A stretch of 40,792 bases of DNA, taken from Lachnospiraceae bacterium (GTDB lineage Bacteria; Bacillota; Clostridia; Lachnospirales; Lachnospiraceae). The stretch is taken from positions 152,661-193,452 of the forward strand of contig JAAVIA010000007.1 in the NCBI GenBank assembly GCA_014799405.1, read 5' to 3'. Shown piece after piece: positions 23,443-31,871 of the stretch; the stretch's first letter is position 1; each line of letters begins with the position of its first letter. A program made the position numbers and the translations under genes. Under the pieces are notes generated by a model that was not told the origin of the DNA, did no database searches, and worked only from the letters and a program-made list of their open reading frames with translations.

Positions 23443-26400
23443 ATGAACAGGATAAAAAGAATATTGGCGTTACTGATGTGTATGTGTATGCTTTTTACAT
23501 ATGGCGACCTAACGGCATATGCCATGCAAAATACAGAAATTGCTGATGGGGAAGAACAAACAGACACAGGTCAGATGGATGCAACTGCAACAGATGCAGA
23601 ATATACCGAGACAGCTTCCAGTGAGACTGCACAGGTCGGAATTAACTATCTAGTGCTTGGGAGCAGCTACATAGAAACGTCGGAAGAACAGTTTATACTT
23701 GTGGACATAGGTGACGGAAGTACATACATAGAAAATGCTTGTGTAAATTACATAAATGAAACAACCGGTGTGTCCATGTCACAAAACGCAGGTCTTATTG
23801 ATGGCAGCTCTGTTGTGTTTTACATGAGCTTTCCCGACAGTAGCTATTCGGGCAGCTATAGGATTGTATCAGTAGATTATACAATTGCGGGACAGAATTA
23901 TACCATTAGGCTAGCGGATTTAGAGATGAGTGCGGTATTTGGCGTTAATCAAGAGGTTGATGGTGATGTTCCTTACGCATGGATTGTGGATGACAGTGCA
24001 TCCATATATGATCTTGCAACAGTGCAGATGTCAGATGCACAGGGAAACGAGCTTGATGGGATTTCACTATCTGCCCTTACAGATGATATAAGTATAGAAG
24101 AACAGGGGCTTGTTAAGGGCTATGATGGCAAGATAGTCATAACTCTTAATCCGGGACATGCTGCTGATGATACGGGAGCAAGCTGTACATGGAATGGTGT
24201 TACATACATTGAGCGTGACCTTAATCTTAAAATTGCACAGTATTGTAAGGCTGAGCTTGATAAATATGATAATGTTGAGGTGTATTTAAGCAGAACTGAC
24301 AATGTAACGGATTGGAGCATTGCCGACATGGTCAGCTTTGCAAAAAGCAAAAAGGCAGACCTGTATATAAGTATTCATTTGAATTCTAATGAATCGTCAT
24401 CTCCAAATGGTGCAGAAGTCTGGATACCGCATGGTGACAGTGAATATAAGGAATACGTTCACGATACCTCCGAGGGACTTGCCAATGAAATACTGAAAAA
24501 GCTTGTTGCATTGGGTTTGACAAACAGAGGCGTTAAAATAAGATATTCCGAAAGCGGAAAGGAGCCTTATCCTGATGGCTCGGTTGCTGATTGGTATGGT
24601 GAGCTTTATCAGACTAAACTTGCAGGTATCCCCGGAATGATAGTTGAGCATGCATTTATAAGCAATCAGCAGGACGCGGAAACCTATCTTAGTAGTGAGG
24701 AAAAGCTTAAAGCGCTTGGACAGGCTGATGCGCAGGCTATTATTGAATATATAAGCAATAATACTATAGAGCATCATCATAATGATATAGATAACTTTGA
24801 GGTTATCTATGGTGGCGTGAATTACAGTGCTGTATATGATTATAACTATTACATAAACAAGTATCCGGATTTAAAACAGGCTTTTGGCGATAACGATTAT
24901 AAAGCATTAGTACATTTTGTAAATTATGGAATGAAGGAAGGCAGGCAGGCAAAGGAATCCTTTGATGTAAAGTCATATAGAAACAGATATCAGGATTTGA
25001 GAAGTGTCTTCGGTACGGACTTGAAAAAATACTATCTGCACTACATTAGCAATGGCGTAAAGGAAGGTAGACAGGCAACAGGAGCCGTAAGTATACAAAA
25101 TCCTGTAACGACATATGGTGGAGTGGATTACAGTGTGGTATATGATTATAATTACTACATAAATAAATATCCTGATTTAAAGAATGCATTTGATGGTGAC
25201 GACGCAGGCGCAATCAGACATTTTGTCAACAACGGAATGAAGGAAGGCAGACAGGCAAAGGAAACCTTTGATGTAAAGTCATATAGAAACAGATATCAGG
25301 ATTTGAGAAAGGTCTATGGTATGGACCTGAAAAAATATTACCTACACTACATTAACTATGGCGTTAAGGAGGGACGACAAGCAACAGGGGTTGTAAGCAT
25401 AGAAAATCCGATAACGACATACGGCGGAGTGGATTACAGTGCGGTATATGATTATAATTACTACATAAATAAATATCCTGATTTAAAGAATGCATTTGAT
25501 GGTGACGATGAAGGTGCACTTGCACATTTTGTAAACAATGGAATGAGGGAAGGCAGACAGGCAAAGGAAACCTTTGATGTAAAGTCATATAGAAACAAAT
25601 ATCAGGATTTGAGAAGGGTCTATGGTACGGACTTGAAAAAGTATTATCTGCACTACATTAACTATGGTGTCAAGGAAGGCAGGCAGGCAACAGGAACTAC
25701 CAGCATGCAAAATATTATAACGACGTATGATGGGGTGGATTACAGTGCGGTATATGATTATAACTATTACATAAATAAGTATCCAAATTTAAAAAAGGAA
25801 TTTGATGGTGATGACGCAGGCGCAATCAGACATTTTGTAAATTACGGAATGAATGCAGGCGAACAGGCAAAAGCTGAATTTAACGTAAAATGGTATAAGG
25901 CTAATTACAATGATTTATATAAGACATTTGGTGACAATCTTCCGAGTTACTATCTGCACTATATCCAAAATGGACAGCGAGAAGGAAGAGTTGCGGATGG
26001 GGCAAGTGCAAATGCAACCCAGACTGCTATAATGGGTAAGACGACAACAAATGTACAGCAGATGGCAGCATATTATAGAGCAAATGCCAAATATCCTTCC
26101 TATTATGCAAATACGGATGCACCTACAATTGAAGCTCTTTGCCAAATTTACATAGAAGAGTGTACAGTTGAAGGTGTTGATGCGGAAATAGCATTTTGTC
26201 AGGCTATGAAGGAAACGGGATTTTTAAGATACGGTGGCGCAGTAAGAATAGAACAGTTTAATTTTGCCGGAATCGGAGCGACAGATGACGGAGGAACACC
26301 TGCAACCTTTGATACGGTGAGGCTCGGTGTAAGGGCACAGGTTCAGCATCTTAAGGCATATGCATCAAAAGACGCATTAAAAAATCCATGTGTTGACCCA

Positions 26401-26547
26401 AGATTTACTCTTGTTACAAGAGGCACGGCACCTTATGTGGAGTGGCTTGGCATTCAGGAAAATCCATATGGTAAGGGATGGGCGTCAGCTAAGAATTACG
26501 GTTACAGCATAATGGGCGATTATGTTGAGAAACTGTGGAGGTACTAA
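23443..26547 (+). CDS. secreted bifunctional autolysin: N-acetylmuramoyl-L-alanine amidase, four double repeats, glucosaminidase
   Basis: This is a 1034-residue exported wall hydrolase. The signal peptide covers about 1-28 (hydrophobic core, ending A-Y-A). Residues about 65-225 are an unassigned, probably beta-rich region. Residues about 225-440 are an Amidase_3 domain with zinc ligands His239 (N-P-G-H), Glu257 (I-E-R-D), His312 (S-I-H-L-N-S-N) and catalytic Glu402 (V-E-H-A-F-I-S-N). Four double-repeat units follow. Residues about 870-1034 are a GH73-like glucosaminidase with catalytic Glu924 in A-M-K-E-T-G-F and F-N-F-A-G-I-G-A-T. GAAGGAGAAAAACA precedes ATG. It would cut both the peptide side and the glycan of peptidoglycan, with the repeats acting as targeting. 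It has its own promoter and terminator, so it is a single-gene unit. Confidence 0.9.
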   Translation: MNRIKRILALLMCMCMLFTYGDLTAYAMQNTEIADGEEQTDTGQMDATATDAEYTETASSETAQVGINYLVLGSSYIETSEEQFILVDIGDGSTYIENACVNYINETTGVSMSQNAGLIDGSSVVFYMSFPDSSYSGSYRIVSVDYTIAGQNYTIRLADLEMSAVFGVNQEVDGDVPYAWIVDDSASIYDLATVQMSDAQGNELDGISLSALTDDISIEEQGLVKGYDGKIVITLNPGHAADDTGASCTWNGVTYIERDLNLKIAQYCKAELDKYDNVEVYLSRTDNVTDWSIADMVSFAKSKKADLYISIHLNSNESSSPNGAEVWIPHGDSEYKEYVHDTSEGLANEILKKLVALGLTNRGVKIRYSESGKEPYPDGSVADWYGELYQTKLAGIPGMIVEHAFISNQQDAETYLSSEEKLKALGQADAQAIIEYISNNTIEHHHNDIDNFEVIYGGVNYSAVYDYNYYINKYPDLKQAFGDNDYKALVHFVNYGMKEGRQAKESFDVKSYRNRYQDLRSVFGTDLKKYYLHYISNGVKEGRQATGAVSIQNPVTTYGGVDYSVVYDYNYYINKYPDLKNAFDGDDAGAIRHFVNNGMKEGRQAKETFDVKSYRNRYQDLRKVYGMDLKKYYLHYINYGVKEGRQATGVVSIENPITTYGGVDYSAVYDYNYYINKYPDLKNAFDGDDEGALAHFVNNGMREGRQAKETFDVKSYRNKYQDLRRVYGTDLKKYYLHYINYGVKEGRQATGTTSMQNIITTYDGVDYSAVYDYNYYINKYPNLKKEFDGDDAGAIRHFVNYGMNAGEQAKAEFNVKWYKANYNDLYKTFGDNLPSYYLHYIQNGQREGRVADGASANATQTAIMGKTTTNVQQMAAYYRANAKYPSYYANTDAPTIEALCQIYIEECTVEGVDAEIAFCQAMKETGFLRYGGAVRIEQFNFAGIGATDDGGTPATFDTVRLGVRAQVQHLKAYASKDALKNPCVDPRFTLVTRGTAPYVEWLGIQENPYGKGWASAKNYGYSIMGDYVEKLWRY
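24835..26001 (+). repeat. four tandem double-repeat units in the autolysin gene
   Basis: Four A/B units lie between the two catalytic domains. Units two and three are nearly identical at base level, and the B halves closely match the second B half of the MBL gene some 22.8 kb away (2139-2295 against about 24952-25110). The last unit is divergent (H-Y-I-Q-N-G-Q-R-E-G-R-V-A-D-G), as are the end units in the other genes. Confidence 0.9.
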
Positions 26548-26572
26548 AAAAGGTTTAAATATTGTGTTTTAA

Positions 26573-26622
26573 AATAAATGGGGCTGTAGCACTATGCGGA
26601 CGGTCCCATTTATTGTTTTTTA
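26573..26622 (+). terminator. strong rho-independent terminator
   Basis: AATAAATGGG (26573-26582) and CCCATTTATT (26605-26614) are perfect ten-base complements around a 22-base loop and are followed by GTTTTTT. It closes the autolysin transcription unit. Confidence 0.85.
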
Positions 26623-26659
26623 ATGTGTATTTTCTTTGGCTGTTATATTGATGTTTTGC

Positions 26660-26688
26660 TTGATATTAAATGACGAATCTTTTATACT
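26660..26688 (+). promoter_or_regulatory. sigma-A-type promoter for the papain-like protease gene
   Basis: TTGATA (26660-26665), 17 bases and TATACT (26683-26688) sit 30 bases before the start and after the terminator. Five of six bases match at each element. It may also serve the GH9 gene, which follows after 53 bases without a terminator. Confidence 0.7.
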
Positions 26689-26718
26689 AATAATATATCT
26701 ATAAAGGATGTAAATAAA

Positions 26719-29367
26719 ATGAAAAAAATATTAAAAAACAATAAAATAATAGCTGTTTTCACGTTGCTTTGTATTGTTTTTTCGCCTTTGTCAGTTGTTA
26801 TTGTTCACGGGGAGGAGAACATATATACAGAAGAACAGACAGATCAAAATATTCAAAACAGCTATATCGATATAGACGAGCATACGGATTATTATCATAG
26901 GCTTGACAGTGATTTGGTTACATATTCACTCATACCGACAAAGTATGACTCAAGAGATTACGGATATATAACATCTGTGAAAAATCAAAATCCATATGGC
27001 ACATGCTGGGCATTTTCAGCACTTGGCGCGTTGGAGTCATCAATGCTTGTAAACGGATATGTTTCAGGGACTGCTGATATTGATTTATCCGAGTATCAGC
27101 TTATATATTTCTTTTATCACCATGTTGCAGACAAGCTTAATAACCTTAGAAATGATTCTGCCACCGCAAAGAACAGTCATTGGCTTAATATAGGAGGAAA
27201 TCATTATTATACCATGTTTGCCCTTGCCTCATGGCTTGGAGGGGCGGATGATACAAAAGCACCATATAGTCTTGCAGGAAATAGCACAAGTCAGGCGGCT
27301 GACCTTAATTCAAGCTTGGCATATGATGATGTCTGTCATCTGCAAAATGCGTATATTGTATCCATGCAAAATACGGATGAGGTTAAGAAGCTTATTATGG
27401 ATAATGGTTCTGTTGCGTCAAGCGTGCAGACCCAGGGTGCAACTTACAGTGACGTATATGAAAGCTATTCAAATGCTTATGCAGATTTGCAGTATCAGGC
27501 CGACCATGCAATAATGATAGTCGGATGGGATGATACCTTTTCAAAGAATAATTTTGTAAATGAAGCGTCGTCAGATGGTGCGTGGCTTATAAAAAACAGC
27601 TGGGGCAGTTACAGGGATTATTTTTGGATATCCTATGATGACCTTTGCCTTAAAAATCAGGACGCATTTGCATTTTACGGAGAACCGGCAGATAATTATG
27701 ATTTTAATTATCAGTATGACGGAAGTGAGACAGTTGCAACAATAACAATTGACGATGGTGACTATATAGCCAATGAATTTACTGTGGCAGGAGCAGCGTG
27801 TGAGGAACTTAAGGCAGTTTCTATAGCACTGGCGGATGATAATATAGGCTACAGCATACAGATATACCTTAACCCTGAGGCAGGAAATCCCACAAGCGGA
27901 ATCCCTGTCCTTGATGCACCGGTTCAGGGATACACCACATATAAGGGATATTACACGATTCCCATTGATGAAAAAGTGTATTTAGAGAAGGGTGACCGAT
28001 ATACCGTTGTTTTTACACTTGAGGATTTGGATTTGGGCGATTCAAGCGTAAAGTGTTATACGGATGCAACCTTAGATGGAAGTCAGATAGCATTTAACAG
28101 CTATACGGAGGAAGGCTGGTCATATGTATGCAGAAACGGAATCGTGTATGATATGACAACGAGATATACGGCAAATCAATGTGCAAGAATAAAGGCTTTT
28201 ACCGATGAATGTGATGATGCACCTGTGTATTCGGCAGATGATTTTTCCGTTACCCTTGATCAAAGCGTTGTAAAATATACGGGAAGCAACATAATGAACA
28301 AGCCGAAGGTTGTGCTTGGAGGACGTATTCTTACTGAAAATACAGATTATATCCTCTCATACAGCAACAACAAAAAAATCGGTACGGCAACTGTTACGGT
28401 AACAGGTATTGGCAGATATTCAGGCTCCAAAAGTATTGCATTTAAAATCACAAGCCCCGTATCCAAGCCTGTAACGGTGTTGGGTGGAGTGGATTGCAGT
28501 GCAGTATATAATTATGATTATTATATACAAGCTTATGATGATATATGGAAGGCATATGGAGCTAATGATGCAGCCGTGCTTGCTCATTTTGTAAATTATG
28601 GAATGAAAGAGGGCAGACAGGGGTGTGCAGGCTTTAATGTACAATCATACCGTAATATGTACAGTGATTTGAGAAGTGTTTATGGAAGCGATTTGAAAAA
28701 ATACTATATTCATTATATAAACTACGGAAAAAAGGAAGGGCGTAAGGCAACCGGTACGACAGAGCTTCAAAATGCGACTACAGTATATAGGGGTGTGAAT
28801 TACGGAGCGGTTTATGACTATAATTACTACATATCCCAATATGCTGATGTAAAAAAAGCGTTTGGAGGGGATGAAAATGCCGTGCTTGCTCATTTTGTAA
28901 ATTATGGAATGAAGGAGGGCAGACAGGCAAGGGTTGACTTTAATGTTTATTCATATGCATATAAATATGCTGATTTGCGCAATGCATATAAAAATAATTT
29001 GAAGTTGTATTATATGCATTATATTAATTGTGGAAAACGTGAAGGAAGAATTGCAACGGGAACTACTGAAATACAAAGCTGTGTGACAAAATATAATGGC
29101 AAGGATTACAGTGCCGTTTATAACGGAACTTACTATGCTTCAAGGTACAGTGATATTCGTAAGGTTTACGGACTTGACGATGAAGCAATGCTTAAGCATT
29201 TTATAAATTGTGGAATGAAAGAGGGAAGACAGGGAATATTTACATTCAATGTAAACAATTATAAAAACAGATATGTAGATTTGAAAAATGCATATGGAAA
29301 CGACTTGACAAAATATTATATGCACTATATAAATTATGGTAAACGGGAAGGTCGTAATGGGAAGTAG
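26719..29367 (+). CDS. secreted papain-like (C1A) cysteine protease with lectin-like, Ig-like and repeat domains
   Basis: This is an 882-residue exported protease. The signal peptide is about 1-31. The C1 peptidase domain spans about 75-320: nucleophile Cys96 in N-P-Y-G-T-C-W-A-F-S-A, His263 in D-H-A-I-M-I-V-G-W, and Asn293 in I-K-N-S-W-G-S. A lectin-like beta domain common after bacterial C1 peptidases follows (about 330-500, starting N-Y-D-F-N-Y-Q-Y-D-G). An Ig-like module is next (about 505-585), recognised by I-L-T-E-N-T-D-Y-I-L-S-Y-S-N-N-K-K-I-G-T. Three double-repeat units end the protein. No propeptide is evident beyond about 45 residues. It is probably displayed on the cell surface and digests external proteins or processes neighbouring exoproteins; the substrate is unknown. 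Confidence 0.9.
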   Translation: MKKILKNNKIIAVFTLLCIVFSPLSVVIVHGEENIYTEEQTDQNIQNSYIDIDEHTDYYHRLDSDLVTYSLIPTKYDSRDYGYITSVKNQNPYGTCWAFSALGALESSMLVNGYVSGTADIDLSEYQLIYFFYHHVADKLNNLRNDSATAKNSHWLNIGGNHYYTMFALASWLGGADDTKAPYSLAGNSTSQAADLNSSLAYDDVCHLQNAYIVSMQNTDEVKKLIMDNGSVASSVQTQGATYSDVYESYSNAYADLQYQADHAIMIVGWDDTFSKNNFVNEASSDGAWLIKNSWGSYRDYFWISYDDLCLKNQDAFAFYGEPADNYDFNYQYDGSETVATITIDDGDYIANEFTVAGAACEELKAVSIALADDNIGYSIQIYLNPEAGNPTSGIPVLDAPVQGYTTYKGYYTIPIDEKVYLEKGDRYTVVFTLEDLDLGDSSVKCYTDATLDGSQIAFNSYTEEGWSYVCRNGIVYDMTTRYTANQCARIKAFTDECDDAPVYSADDFSVTLDQSVVKYTGSNIMNKPKVVLGGRILTENTDYILSYSNNKKIGTATVTVTGIGRYSGSKSIAFKITSPVSKPVTVLGGVDCSAVYNYDYYIQAYDDIWKAYGANDAAVLAHFVNYGMKEGRQGCAGFNVQSYRNMYSDLRSVYGSDLKKYYIHYINYGKKEGRKATGTTELQNATTVYRGVNYGAVYDYNYYISQYADVKKAFGGDENAVLAHFVNYGMKEGRQARVDFNVYSYAYKYADLRNAYKNNLKLYYMHYINCGKREGRIATGTTEIQSCVTKYNGKDYSAVYNGTYYASRYSDIRKVYGLDDEAMLKHFINCGMKEGRQGIFTFNVNNYKNRYVDLKNAYGNDLTKYYMHYINYGKREGRNGK
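28507..29364 (+). repeat. three tandem double-repeat units in the protease gene
   Basis: A/B units end the protein (last residues G-K-R-E-G-R-N-G-K). The A halves are more diverged than in the autolysin (Y-N-Y-D-Y-Y-I-Q-A-Y-D-D-I; Y-N-G-T-Y-Y-A-S-R-Y-S-D-I), which helps show the invariant positions: the paired tyrosines, H-F and Y/C-G-M-K-E-G-R. Confidence 0.9.
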
Positions 29368-29420
29368 TTAAAAAGCAAATATGGAATGGCTGACGTCCAA
29401 AGAAATAGGAGGTATAATAT

Positions 29421-31790
29421 ATGAACATGGGAAAACGCAAATTAATTAACAGACTTACAGGGCTGATATGCTGTTTGTGCATAGTGTTTGGAACGCTGTC
29501 CTACAGCATTCCTGCAAATGCGATGCAGATACCTTATGGAGGAATTAAAAATTATAATTATTCGGACATAGAGTATAATTATGCAAAGCTGCTTCAATAT
29601 TCCCTGTATTTTTATGACGCAAACATGTGTGGAACAAAGGTTGGGCAGACAAGTGAGTATTCATGGAGAAATAACTGTCATACCTTTGATAAGACTACAT
29701 ATACGAGAAAAGATGGAGTTACGGTTTCCGTAGACCTTACAGGAGGTTTTCATGATGCCGGTGACGCAGTAAAATTCGGGCTTCCGGAAGCTTACTCAGC
29801 TTTTACGCTCGGCATGAGCTATGATGTTTATAAAAGTGCATTTGATGCGGCATCACAGACGGGACATTTACAAACCATAACAACATATTTTGCTGATTAT
29901 CTTGTTAATTGCGCAGTGCTTGATGCACGTGGAAATGTTGAAGCTTATTGTGTACAGGTAGGACAGGGTGGCGGAGGCTACGACCACGGATATTGGGGTG
30001 CACCTGAAAATCAGTCAAATGCAAACAGACCGTTTTATTTTACAAGCGCCTCCGAGCCTTCTACGGATATAGTTGCCTTAAGCTCTGCGGCACTTACAAT
30101 GCAGTACAAAAACTTTGGCGGAACAAAATATCTTGATATGGCAAAGAAGTTATTTGCCTATGCAAAAGCAAACAATAAGGGTACAAACAAAACCGCAGGC
30201 TCATTTTACGCTTCCTCTGCATGGGAGGACGATTACTGTCTTGCAGCGCTTATGCTCTATCAGGTTACAGGTGACAGCTCATATAAGGCAGAATTTGACA
30301 AATATAAAAACAGCGGAGATGCACAGAAGCCATATTGGCCGCTTTGTTGGGATAATGTAGGTCCTGCCGTGGCATACTATAACGGAAACAGCAGTGCACT
30401 TTCAACAGTTATGAATATAAGCAACGGAAACAGTAACTATGATGGTTACAAATGCGTTAATGACTGGGGTTCTGCAAGATATAATACATCCATGCAGTTT
30501 ACCGGACTTCTTTATGACAAAATGACAGGAACAAACACATACAGAAGCTGGGCAGAGGGACAGATGAAATTCCTCCTTGGAAATAATGGGGCAAAGCAGT
30601 GCTTTGTAACGGGCTACAACAGCTATAGTTCCAAATATCCGCATCACAGGGCTGCATCAGGCTATACTGGAAGCGATCAGGGAACGAGAACGCAGGCACA
30701 TACGTTAATAGGTGCATTGGTGGGCGGACCGTCCACAAGCGGATATTATGAGGATTCTGCAAGTAATTACCAATGCAATGAGGTTGCTATTGATTATAAT
30801 GCAACATTGGTTGCGGCATCAGCTGCAATTTACAGCGGACATATGTCAGAAAATTCACAGTATATAGATCCAAATTATTATTCTGACGGACCGGTTACTG
30901 TTTATAATGGCGTGGATTACAGTGCCGTATATGACTATGACTATTATGTAACAAAATACAAAGATATATATGATGCTTTTGGCAGCAATTACCGTGCGGT
31001 TCTCGCTCATTTTGTAAACTATGGAATGAAGGAAGGCAGACAGGGATGTGAGACGTTTAATTTAGCGTCATATAAAAATGCATATGCTGATTTACGCTCG
31101 GTATTTGAATATGATAATCAGAAATATTACAGCCATTACATTAATTATGGGATAAATGAGGGACGAAATGCAGTAGGAACAACGCAGATGAAAAATTCCA
31201 TTACAAAAAAGAATGGCATAGATTACAGTGCAGTATATGATTATAACTATTATATAAATAAATATCCTGATATTAAGAAGGCATTTGGAAATGATGATAT
31301 AGCTGTATTAAATCACTTTATAAACTATGGAATGAAAGAGGGACGTCAGGCAAAGGCAGATTTTGATGTCATGTCCTATGCAAATCGATATGGAGATCTT
31401 AGGAGGGCATATAAAAATAACCTTAAAGCATATTACATGCATTATATAACAAACGGAAAACGTGAAGGCCGTAAAGCAACAGGCGATACAGCAAGACTGG
31501 GAGCCTCCACTGTATATAACGGCGTGGATTACAGTGCTGTTTATGATTGTAATTACTATTTTAATCAATATAGCGACATAAAGAAAGCATTTAACCTTGA
31601 TGATGAAGCGGTATTAAAGCATTTTATAAATTATGGAATGAAGGAAGGCAGACAGGCAAAGGACACCTTTAATGTACAGAATTACAAGAACAGATATGCG
31701 GACTTGCGAAATGCATATGGAAATAATCTTAAAAATTATTACATACACTATGTGAGATATGGTGTTAGAGAAGGAAGAAACGGAAAGTAA
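29421..31790 (+). CDS. secreted GH9 family endoglucanase/cellulase with repeat domain
   Basis: This is a 789-residue exported glycoside hydrolase. The signal peptide is about 1-34 (ending A-N-A). The GH9 domain spans about 45-470: G-G-F-H-D-A-G-D-A-V-K-F-G-L-P with the catalytic Asp pair 112/115, H-H-R-A-A-S with the substrate-binding His, and C-N-E-V-A-I-D-Y-N-A with catalytic Glu454. No carbohydrate-binding module, dockerin or LPXTG signal is seen; three double-repeat units occupy the C-terminus instead. AGGAGGTATAATAT precedes ATG. It hydrolyses beta-1,4-glucans or a related glucan and is probably held at the surface by the repeats. It could be nutritional or could act on the cell's own polymer. 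Confidence 0.92.
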   Translation: MNMGKRKLINRLTGLICCLCIVFGTLSYSIPANAMQIPYGGIKNYNYSDIEYNYAKLLQYSLYFYDANMCGTKVGQTSEYSWRNNCHTFDKTTYTRKDGVTVSVDLTGGFHDAGDAVKFGLPEAYSAFTLGMSYDVYKSAFDAASQTGHLQTITTYFADYLVNCAVLDARGNVEAYCVQVGQGGGGYDHGYWGAPENQSNANRPFYFTSASEPSTDIVALSSAALTMQYKNFGGTKYLDMAKKLFAYAKANNKGTNKTAGSFYASSAWEDDYCLAALMLYQVTGDSSYKAEFDKYKNSGDAQKPYWPLCWDNVGPAVAYYNGNSSALSTVMNISNGNSNYDGYKCVNDWGSARYNTSMQFTGLLYDKMTGTNTYRSWAEGQMKFLLGNNGAKQCFVTGYNSYSSKYPHHRAASGYTGSDQGTRTQAHTLIGALVGGPSTSGYYEDSASNYQCNEVAIDYNATLVAASAAIYSGHMSENSQYIDPNYYSDGPVTVYNGVDYSAVYDYDYYVTKYKDIYDAFGSNYRAVLAHFVNYGMKEGRQGCETFNLASYKNAYADLRSVFEYDNQKYYSHYINYGINEGRNAVGTTQMKNSITKKNGIDYSAVYDYNYYINKYPDIKKAFGNDDIAVLNHFINYGMKEGRQAKADFDVMSYANRYGDLRRAYKNNLKAYYMHYITNGKREGRKATGDTARLGASTVYNGVDYSAVYDCNYYFNQYSDIKKAFNLDDEAVLKHFINYGMKEGRQAKDTFNVQNYKNRYADLRNAYGNNLKNYYIHYVRYGVREGRNGK
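30930..31787 (+). repeat. three tandem double-repeat units in the GH9 gene
   Basis: C-terminal A/B units again end with G-V-R-E-G-R-N-G-K, the same closing sequence as the protease. The middle linker carries T-R-K-A-T-G-D-T-A-R-L-type sequence rather than the usual I-Q-N-P-V-T. These repeats stand where cellulases of this family usually carry a carbohydrate-binding module. Confidence 0.9.
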
Positions 31791-31804
31791 GAAAATAGTG
31801 CTAC

Positions 31805-31833
31805 TTGAAGCATAAGGAAGTAAGTGCTACAAT
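31805..31833 (+). promoter_or_regulatory. promoter for the second polysaccharide module
   Basis: TTGAAG (31805-31810), 17 bases and TACAAT (31828-31833) start 15 bases after the GH9 stop codon. The -10 matches five of six bases. It supports ATG 31872 as the true start of the next gene, since the longer frame would begin inside the promoter. Confidence 0.6.
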
Positions 31834-31871
31834 TGTTGAAGCTTAAAATGAGACGGAAAGAGGAAATGCAG

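Noticed and set aside
24835..26001. Choline-binding, GW, SLH or cell-wall-binding type 2 repeats
   Set aside because: Those have W-x-x-x-x-G-x-W-Y-Y or other tryptophan-rich signatures. These repeats are tyrosine-rich with H-F/H-Y and E-G-R and contain almost no tryptophan.
26547..26719. Small RNA or riboswitch between the autolysin and protease genes
   Set aside because: The only clear structure is a simple terminator hairpin followed by a promoter; no conserved riboswitch core was recognised.
29385..29412. Sequence before the GH9 gene resembling 1446-1470
   Set aside because: Both have a C-T-G-A-x-G-T-x-C-A run before a ribosome site, but the match is short and gapped and could be chance in AT-rich leaders.
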